From positions 1-63,821 of the forward strand of contig JBFWOF010000037.1 in assembly GCA_050250665.1 (NCBI GenBank): a DNA stretch of 63,821 bases, read 5' to 3'. This stretch comes from JADKFD01 sp050250665 (GTDB taxonomy: Bacteria > Pseudomonadota > Gammaproteobacteria > Xanthomonadales > SZUA-5). The translations under genes were made by a program, and so were the position numbers. The notes under the pieces are model-generated. The model saw only the letters and a program-made list of their open reading frames with translations. It ran no database searches and was not told where the DNA came from. Below are positions 58,034 through 63,821 of this stretch, piece by piece (position 1 is the stretch's first letter; each line of letters starts with the position of its first letter).

Positions 58034-58882
58034 CTACCGCAGCATCGCACCGATCAGCATGGCCGCCATGGGCGCCGGTTCCGCCAAGGCTGCATCCAGT
58101 TGATCGATCCGGGCGTTGCAGAGCAGCTTCTTGTCGTCAAACGGGGCCGCCTTGCGCATTTGATTGGACTCCAGATGGCGGAAGACCTGCTCTCCGTAGC
58201 GCCGCACCAGCGGCTGCCGCAACTCGCTGTAGCGCTTCTGGAACTGCGAAAACTCGACGCTCTCTGCAGCGTAAGCGTAGCGATCACGCAGTCCGACATC
58301 CGCCGACTTCATGACCGCCACCATGGCCTGCTCAAGCTCGGCGCGAGTTTCGCCGCTGAGTTCAGACCCCAAGGTCCGCAAGCCCTGACGGTTGCCCTGG
58401 CTGTCAGCCAGATCGGCACATCGGACAAGGTCAAGCCGCTGAAACTCGCGCAAGGCCTGGAGCTCCGCCTTGCCCCAGGCCACCTTGGCATCGGCGCCAG
58501 CAAAACCCATGCGCTCGCGGGTGATGGCGGCCAACGCCGGCAGCGCCTGGTCGAGGGCGTCCTGTACCGGCGCTCCCTGGGCCACATCGCCAAGCAGTGC
58601 CTCCATCAGTGGCCGATGACGATCGGGCGAGAGCTCCAGAGCCTGGAACACCGGGTGCGCCTTGAGGATTGCCACCTGCTCCAGCCGTGGATCCAGTTTG
58701 AACTGCAGCCACTGGGTCTGCAGCAATCCGTAGCTCAGGATCACGCAGGTGGCGAACAGACTGCCGAAGGACAGCATCAGACTGGAGTCGTCCAGTTCCT
58801 CGCCGCGCAAGAGCAGCACGATGGCGAGGATGGCCACCAGCGCCGAAAACGGCAGCACCAGAAAAGGCACCAGCGCCATCAT
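58034..58882 (-). CDS. Membrane protein of unknown function
   Basis: A 282-residue protein with two N-terminal transmembrane segments (VPFLVLPFSALVAILAIVLLL and LMLSFGSLFATCVILSYGLL) and a long helical cytoplasmic part without a recognised family. Its start overlaps the stop of the upstream gene by 4 bp (ATGA), so the two are translationally coupled. No close association with the bufferin genes, which converge on it. Confidence 0.75.
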   Translation of the reverse strand: MMALVPFLVLPFSALVAILAIVLLLRGEELDDSSLMLSFGSLFATCVILSYGLLQTQWLQFKLDPRLEQVAILKAHPVFQALELSPDRHRPLMEALLGDVAQGAPVQDALDQALPALAAITRERMGFAGADAKVAWGKAELQALREFQRLDLVRCADLADSQGNRQGLRTLGSELSGETRAELEQAMVAVMKSADVGLRDRYAYAAESVEFSQFQKRYSELRQPLVRRYGEQVFRHLESNQMRKAAPFDDKKLLCNARIDQLDAALAEPAPMAAMLIGAMLR

Positions 58883-59913
58883 GAGCGCACGCCCAGCAAG
58901 CCCACCTCAAAGCCGGCCGCGCGCAATCGTCGCGTGGTCTTGATGCTGAGATAGACCCAGCAGGCAATGCCCAGCAGCGGCACGCTGGAGCAGAACATCA
59001 ATGCCAGCTTGCCGCGCTGTGTGTGGCCGAAGGCGCTGCAGATCTTGAGCACACCGCTGATGGCGTAGAGCAACACGGCTGCCGGCAGCGCGTAGGCAAA
59101 GAACTCCGGGATCTTGCCGACATTGACGACGGCGCGGACCACGATGCTCAGCAGCACGCTCAACGCCAGCACACGCTGACCCTCTGCGGCGAGCCGAAGT
59201 TCATCGGATTCGGTCAAGACTGCGGGCGACGCAGCGTCATTTTTCCTGCCGCGATCAGCGTTTCGGGATCGGATAGTCGAGTCGGGGGAGACCGACGACC
59301 GGTTGCTGGCGGTACCACCCTGACTGAAGGTTCTGGCAGCCGCTGGATCGCTCGATGGCGAGGATTGCGCCGATTCGTCGGCCGGCTCCGTCAATTCCAT
59401 CGCCGGTGGTCTCTGCGCTTGCGCTTCCAGTGCTGCGCTGGCAGCGTCACCGATGAGCAGTCGGTCCTCGATCAGGCGTCGGTAGAACACCGGTCGCTGG
59501 TCAAAGGCCTGCTTGGCCACTTCCACCAGGGCAATCAGATTTCGCTGCTGGCGCGGGTCCTGCGGGTCTGCGCTGATCAGGGTCGTCAGCACCAGGTGCA
59601 AGGGCGCGCCCGACGCAGGTCGCACCCGAAAACTTCGTACCTGCCCCTGCCAACCCTTGCCCTTGACCTGCTCCGGCGGACCCGACGCTTCGGCGCCTGG
59701 ATGTTTCCGGTGCAGCAGCGCCAGTGCCGTGTCGGTCAGGCGCTGCTCGCTGACACTGTCGACGGCGCTTGCCTTGAGCAGCACTGACAGTTGCGCACCC
59801 GTGTGCGCCTCGCTGGCCGACCAGCCGGCGGAGGTCTGCCGCACCTGGAAGTCCGATGGCGCCTGGAGCACGATATCCGGCATCAGGGCGTGGGCTATGG
59901 AGTTGGGAATCAT
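58879..59913 (-). CDS. Membrane protein of unknown function with soluble N-terminal domain
   Basis: A 344-residue protein. Residues about 10-150 form a soluble alpha-beta domain (IVLQAPSDFQVRQTSAGWSASEAHTGAQLSVLLKAS..., HLVLTTLISADPQ). A Ser/Pro/Ala-rich linker follows (about 165-230), then three hydrophobic segments (VLALSVLLSIVVRAVV, FFAYALPAAVLLYAISGVL, LALMFCSSVPLLGIACWVYLSI). Family unknown; first gene of a two-gene operon. Confidence 0.75.
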   Translation of the reverse strand: MIPNSIAHALMPDIVLQAPSDFQVRQTSAGWSASEAHTGAQLSVLLKASAVDSVSEQRLTDTALALLHRKHPGAEASGPPEQVKGKGWQGQVRSFRVRPASGAPLHLVLTTLISADPQDPRQQRNLIALVEVAKQAFDQRPVFYRRLIEDRLLIGDAASAALEAQAQRPPAMELTEPADESAQSSPSSDPAAARTFSQGGTASNRSSVSPDSTIRSRNADRGRKNDAASPAVLTESDELRLAAEGQRVLALSVLLSIVVRAVVNVGKIPEFFAYALPAAVLLYAISGVLKICSAFGHTQRGKLALMFCSSVPLLGIACWVYLSIKTTRRLRAAGFEVGLLGVRS

Positions 59914-60080
59914 GGGGCTCCTGCCGCAAAGCCGGCTGGCTGCAGCACTGCAGAAAAGCCGCGAACGCTACCAAGCCGAATCCTGGTTGGGAAGCGACCG
60001 GTGACTCAATCACGGGCCCCGGGCGGGGCCATCCAAGGCTGCTAGACTGAAGCGCTCGTGCAGCCCGACGCCCACATTCC

Positions 60081-60851
60081 GTGACCCATCCTCTGCTGCA
60101 TCAATTCGCGTCACTGGGCTCGATGGCCAGCTCGACGCTGGGCCTGTGGCGAGGCACGATGGTGCTCACGGCCGCGCCCCAGCCACCCAAGGCCCTGGTG
60201 CTGTACGAATTTGAAGCCTCCCCCTATTGCCGCGCCGTGCGCGAGGCGCTGACGGCGCTGCATCTGGATGTGGAGATTCGTCCGTGCCCGCAGGGCGGCA
60301 CCCGATTTCGCAGTGAGGCGCAGCGCCTGGGCGGCAAGCTGCAGTTTCCGATGCTGGTCGATCACAACGCCGAGAAAGTGATGTTCGAATCCGCCAGCAT
60401 CATCGACCATCTGTTCCTGAGCTACGGTCGCATGGACACGCCATCGACCTACCAAGAGGGCACCGCCAAGCCGCTGCTGTCGACGCTGGCCAGTGCGGTA
60501 CGCCTGGGTCGCGGCTGGAAGGCGCGGGCTTCGCGTGCGCCAGCCAGGCCGCTGCATCTGTGGAGCTTCGAATCCAGCCCCTACTCGCGACTGGTGCGCG
60601 AGCGACTCTGTGAGCTGGAATTGCCATACACGCTGCACAACCTCGGCAAGGAAAACTGGAAGGAGCTGGGACCGGCGATGCGCCGTATCCTGCCCAATCC
60701 CTACGAGCCGCAACCGGGCGGCAAGCGCCACGCCTTCTGGCAGAAGCATGGGCGTGTGCAGCTGCCTTATCTGGAAGATCCCAATCAGAACACCGGCCTG
60801 TTCGAGTCCGCCAGGATCATCGAGTTTCTGGAGTCGAGCTACGCTGTCTGA
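60081..60851 (+). CDS. Protein with two tandem glutathione S-transferase N-terminal (thioredoxin-fold) domains
   Basis: A 256-residue protein starting at a GTG. The first domain (about 38-120) starts LVLYEFEASPYCRAVREALTAL and keeps one active-site cysteine; the second (about 155-255) starts LHLWSFESSPYSRLVRERLCEL, with the cysteine replaced by serine. Both end in the FESASIID/FESARIIEFL pattern of GST_N. There is no GST C-terminal helical domain. Likely a thiol or glutathione-binding protein; the reaction is unknown. Confidence 0.87.
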   Translation: MTHPLLHQFASLGSMASSTLGLWRGTMVLTAAPQPPKALVLYEFEASPYCRAVREALTALHLDVEIRPCPQGGTRFRSEAQRLGGKLQFPMLVDHNAEKVMFESASIIDHLFLSYGRMDTPSTYQEGTAKPLLSTLASAVRLGRGWKARASRAPARPLHLWSFESSPYSRLVRERLCELELPYTLHNLGKENWKELGPAMRRILPNPYEPQPGGKRHAFWQKHGRVQLPYLEDPNQNTGLFESARIIEFLESSYAV

Positions 60852-61405
60852 TCGGCGGTGTTCCGAGCACGGGACGGGAGAATGCCTGCTCATTGCTGGA
60901 CAGGTATCGCTGTCCGACGTTGCACGCGGGCCATGAGCGACCCTGCTGGACCAGAGCGGCCTCTAGGAGGAACGCGCGCTTGCGCGGCCACTCTTGATCT
61001 CCGGGCAAGGCAAAGCGGCGCCGCAGCGCGGCGCCCTCCACAACCGCGGCACATTCGCAGCATTCGGCAAGAACATCCAAGTGCGGCAGAGTTTCATCGA
61101 GCGCCAACTGTGTCAGCGCGACACTGCACACGTGAGCGACCCCGCTGGATCAGAGCGGCTTCCAGGAGGAACGCGCGCCTGCGCGGCCGCTCTTGATCTC
61201 AGTGCAAGGCAGAGCGGCGCCGCGGCGCGGCGCCCTCCACAAATGCGACAAGCGCCGGGGAGCCGCTGCGCGCCACCCTCGGCCTAAGTCCGTTTCGATG
61301 GTGCATGGTCCGTCGGCATTGTCGGGCCGATACAGGCGACGCCGGTTCCACGCTTCTGCAGATCCAGACCTGTCTGCCTCCTCTGCTGGCGAACCAGAGC
61401 CGCCA
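60852..61405. other. Intergenic region with two direct copies of a 110-bp repeat
   Basis: TGAGCGACC...CCTCCACAA occurs at 60934-61043 and 61133-61242, 199 bp apart. The two copies differ at about ten positions. Each contains inverted repeats (GCGGCGCCGC-type) and an AGAGCGGC...GCGGCCRCTCT stem. Near 61255-61290 a piece of the imperfect repeat from 4490-4585 recurs, and a degraded TCCAGAC palindrome is at 61362-61376. No gene is seen. Confidence 0.8.
60934..61242. repeat. Pair of 110-bp direct repeats, 199 bp apart
   Basis: Copy 1 is 60934-61043 and copy 2 is 61133-61242. Both carry AGGAGGAACGCGCG followed by GCGCGGCC, and end in GGCGCCCTCCACAA. No transposase or flanking duplication is seen. 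Confidence 0.85.
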
Positions 61406-61672
61406 TCAGCGCAGCTGGCTGTCCTTGCTCCCGCGGCGGTTGTAGCCGGCAGCGCCGCCCGCAGCCTGTTCCTGTGCCTGTTGGCAGGCGATGCACAAGC
61501 GCACACCAGGCACAGCTTCGCGCCGCGCCTGCGGAATCGGCGCGTCACATTCTTCGCACTCGGCCAGGCTGGGTCCGCTTGGCATCCGCCCGCGCGCTCG
61601 CTTGATCGCGTCCTTGATGGTTGCGTCTATCTGGTCCTGAACTGCGCCGTCGCCGGCCCATCCTGTGGCCAT
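61406..61672 (-). CDS. DksA/TraR-family C4-type zinc finger protein
   Basis: An 88-residue protein. The zinc finger is CEEC...CIAC (Cys39, 42, 60, 63), with ARREAVPGVRLCIACQQAQE as in the short TraR/YbiI group. A helical N terminus (VQDQIDATIKDAIKRARGRM) precedes it. Related proteins bind RNA polymerase through the secondary channel; the short members are poorly characterised. Length matches YbiI (88). Confidence 0.92.
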   Translation of the reverse strand: MATGWAGDGAVQDQIDATIKDAIKRARGRMPSGPSLAECEECDAPIPQARREAVPGVRLCIACQQAQEQAAGGAAGYNRRGSKDSQLR

Positions 61673-61939
61673 GATTCACTCCTGTGTCGATTCGCCCCCA
61701 GCCTAACGACCCGGCGCCCACTGTTCAATCAAAGTCCTTGCACCCGCGAGGCTGACGTCAAGATGGGTCCGCGACGTGGGCTTTGGATCTGGATGGGAAG
61801 CGGGATCTGCTTTCCGATTTGCCGAGCCAGACATCATTCTGGCGTTCGGCGCCGTGTAACATCGATGTACGTTGACCACGCGAAGTATCGAGCCACTCGC
61901 GTTCGTAGCCACCACCATTCCCTCGGGAGGTTCGTTGTC

Positions 61940-63821
61940 ATGATTCGCGCATGGATCGCTTTTGGCCTTCTCTTCTTGCTCAGTGGACTGGCTTTCGGCC
62001 AGACCATTTCGGTAGGAAGCGCCTCAGGTACGGCTGGCGGCGGGACGACGCCAGCACTAGTCCCAGTTTCATTCACACGAAATGCCGCGGCGCCAGTGGC
62101 AGACTTCATCGCTCGCGTGAACTACCCAACAGTCAATCTCGATGCAACTGCAGCAGGCGTGAATGGCGGCGGTTGCTCGGTAAACGACGCCAGCGGATTC
62201 GTAACCGTTCTGCCGCCGGCAGGACTGCAAGACGTGACATCAAACACTTACTGCAACATTACTTTCACCATCGCACCTGGTGCGCCGTCCCCGAGTACGC
62301 AGAACCTGACACTCAGCTTTGCACCTGGTGGCGAGTGCATAGACCAGAATGCCAACATCGTAGCCTGCAACTTCTCAAACGGCGCAATCTCAGTCGCTTC
62401 GCCATCACAAGGCCCATCGCTTGCCTACAACCCGTCCGCCGGCGCCAGTGCCGGCACCGGCGGCCCGGTCAACTTCACAGGGGTGACCACCGTCGGCACC
62501 ACGGGTAATGGCACGATTGTCGCCACGCCCTCGGGTGGTGCCGCGTCTGGTACCACCACGCTGGGGAGCTTCAGCATCACCGGCGCCGATGCGGCCAGCT
62601 TCACCCGCACCAGTGCCGCCACGCTGACCTTCACCGCTGGCGTCAACACGCCGCAGAACATCACCCTGACCTGTGTCTCCGGCGCGGCCACCCGTACCGC
62701 CAATCTGCAGGCCACCGAGACCATCACCGGTGGCGCCACCACGCAGCGCTTCTGGGTGCTGAGCTGCCCGGCCGGCAGTCCCAATCCTCTCGGCCCAAGC
62801 CTCGCCTACAACCCGACGGCGGGCGCCAGTGCCGGCACCGGCGGCCCGGTCAACTTCACAGGGGTAACCACCGTCGGCACGACGGGCAATGGCACGATCG
62901 TCGCCACGCCCTCAGGTGGCGCGGCTTCTGCCACCACCACCCTCGGCAGCTTCAGCATCACGGGCGCCGATGCCGCCAGCTTCACCCGCACCAGCGCAGC
63001 CACGCTGACCTTCACCGCCGGCGTCAATACGCCGCAGAACATCACCCTGACCTGTGTCTCCGGCGCGGCCACCCGTACCGCCAATCTGCAGGCCACCGAG
63101 ACCATCACCGGTGGCGCCACCACGCAGCGCTTCTGGGTGCTGAGCTGCCCGGCCGGCAGTCCCAATCCTCTCGGCCCAAGCCTCGCCTACAACCCGACGG
63201 CGGGCGCCAGTGCCGGCACCGGCGGCCCGGTCAACTTCACAGGGGTAACCACCGTCGGCACGACGGGCAATGGCACGATAGTCGCCACGCCCTCGGGTGG
63301 CGCGGCTTCTGCCACCACCACGCTCGGCAGCTTCAGCATCACCGGCGCCGATGCGGCCAGCTTCACCCGCACCAGTGCCGCCACGCTGACCTTCACCGCC
63401 GGCGTCAACACGCCACAGAACATCACCCTGACCTGCGTTTCCGGCGCCGCCGGGCGTACTGCCAATCTGCAGGCGACTGAAACGATTACCGGCGGCGCGA
63501 CCACGCAGCGCTTCTGGGTGCTGAGCTGCCCGGCAGGCAGTCCCAATCCTCTCGGCCCAAGCCTCGCCTACAACCCGACTGCGGGCGCCAGTGCCGGCAC
63601 CGGCGGCCCGGTCAACTTCACAGGGGTAACCACCGTCGGCACCACGGGCAATGGCACGATAGTCGCCACGCCCTCGGGTGGCGCGGCTTCTGCTACCACC
63701 ACGCTCGGCAGCTTCAGCATCACCGGCGCCGATGCGGCCAGCTTCACCCGCACCAGTGCCGCCACGCTGACCTTCACCGCCGGCGTCAACACGCCACAGA
63801 ACATCACCCTGACCTGCGTTT
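61940..63821 (+). CDS. Secreted protein with tandem 127-residue repeats (partial, runs off the window)
   Basis: The frame is open from the ATG at 61940 (GGGAGG nine bases before it) to the window end, 627 codons without a stop. A signal peptide (MIRAWIAFGLLFLLSGLAFGQ) is followed by an N-terminal domain to about residue 157 (ISVGSASGTAGG...). Then come repeats of exactly 127 residues starting GPSLAYNP, at 62411, 62792, 63173 and 63554. Each has two cysteines (LTCVSG, VLSCPAG), perhaps a disulfide. The repeat ITGADAASFTRTSAATLTF resembles choice-of-anchor/Ig-like surface modules. Likely a surface or secreted adhesin-like protein; function unknown. Confidence 0.85.
   Translation, partial: MIRAWIAFGLLFLLSGLAFGQTISVGSASGTAGGGTTPALVPVSFTRNAAAPVADFIARVNYPTVNLDATAAGVNGGGCSVNDASGFVTVLPPAGLQDVTSNTYCNITFTIAPGAPSPSTQNLTLSFAPGGECIDQNANIVACNFSNGAISVASPSQGPSLAYNPSAGASAGTGGPVNFTGVTTVGTTGNGTIVATPSGGAASGTTTLGSFSITGADAASFTRTSAATLTFTAGVNTPQNITLTCVSGAATRTANLQATETITGGATTQRFWVLSCPAGSPNPLGPSLAYNPTAGASAGTGGPVNFTGVTTVGTTGNGTIVATPSGGAASATTTLGSFSITGADAASFTRTSAATLTFTAGVNTPQNITLTCVSGAATRTANLQATETITGGATTQRFWVLSCPAGSPNPLGPSLAYNPTAGASAGTGGPVNFTGVTTVGTTGNGTIVATPSGGAASATTTLGSFSITGADAASFTRTSAATLTFTAGVNTPQNITLTCVSGAAGRTANLQATETITGGATTQRFWVLSCPAGSPNPLGPSLAYNPTAGASAGTGGPVNFTGVTTVGTTGNGTIVATPSGGAASATTTLGSFSITGADAASFTRTSAATLTFTAGVNTPQNITLTCV
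62411..63821 (+). repeat. Tandem 381-bp coding repeats
   Basis: Units start at 62411, 62792, 63173 and 63554, with a constant period of 381 bp. DNA identity between units is very high, with scattered synonymous changes, so the expansion is recent or kept uniform by recombination. The last unit is cut by the window edge. Confidence 0.95.

Noticed and set aside
61703..61918. Minus-strand 71-codon frame upstream of the repeat protein
   Set aside because: No ribosome-binding site, no recognisable domain, and it overlaps the likely promoter region of the gene at 61940.
62425..63807. Four near-identical 119-codon minus-strand frames
   Set aside because: They are the antisense of the 381-bp coding repeats; the plus frame is continuous from a signal peptide and has a good ribosome-binding site.

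Overview
The window looks like a chromosomal segment of a GC-rich gammaproteobacterium, most likely of the Xanthomonadales (Lysobacterales). The evidence is the gene order thrS-infC-rpmI-rplT-pheS-pheT-ihfA-merR-tRNA-Pro, the abundant GTGGGAGCGG and GTCATTGCGA palindromic repeats, a branched-chain keto acid dehydrogenase operon and very large secreted repeat proteins. Genus cannot be decided from the sequence alone.

Layout. 1-4.3 kb: heptamer array, class III aminotransferase, degenerate P-loop protein, proline iminopeptidase, tRNA-Pro(GGG). 4.3-12.5 kb: the translation block on the minus strand, read tRNA-Val(GAC), thrS, infC (apparent ATA start), rpmI, rplT, pheS, pheT, ihfA, merR. 12.7-17.2 kb: a sulfate ABC importer (ATPase with a long unexplained C-terminal extension, binding protein, two permeases). 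17.3-24 kb: FHA-PP2C phosphatase, uvrB, a FimT/GspH pseudopilin, a membrane protein and an MFS transporter. 24.4-29.8 kb: bkdA1-bkdA2-bkdB-lpd, interrupted by repeat elements, followed by a four-copy 77-bp array.

30-37.5 kb holds mostly small secreted proteins, including a tandem duplicated pair, and a voltage-gated-type K+ channel with a zinc-ribbon tail. 37.8-48.0 kb is one gene of 3406 codons: signal peptide, 28 delta-60 repeats in four groups of exactly seven (four predicted seven-bladed propellers), TIG-like, Calx-beta and lectin-like modules, and a C-terminal gingipain-type C25 cysteine peptidase. Opposite it lies a hybrid sensor kinase with periplasmic propeller, receiver and AraC output (48.1-52.2 kb).

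53.9-58.0 kb is a tightly coupled bufferin-type operon (DUF2282 precursor, MNIO/DUF692 enzyme, DUF2063 partner, and a DoxX-NDH-2 fusion). The end holds two membrane proteins of unknown role, a tandem GST_N protein, a DksA-like zinc finger protein, and the start of a secreted protein built from near-identical 381-bp repeats that runs off the window.

Most interesting observation: a four-part, helically phased motif (YGCAAC, CGCAAC, CRCAAC, SGMAAG at steps of 11, 10 and 11 bp) lies about 170 bp upstream of both duplicated secreted-protein genes and of the giant peptidase gene, with a fourth copy nearby. It suggests a small regulon, and the neighbouring AraC-output hybrid kinase is a plausible but untested reader. 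Second, heptamer arrays occur as matched inverted pairs, one of them inside the coding linker of bkdB.
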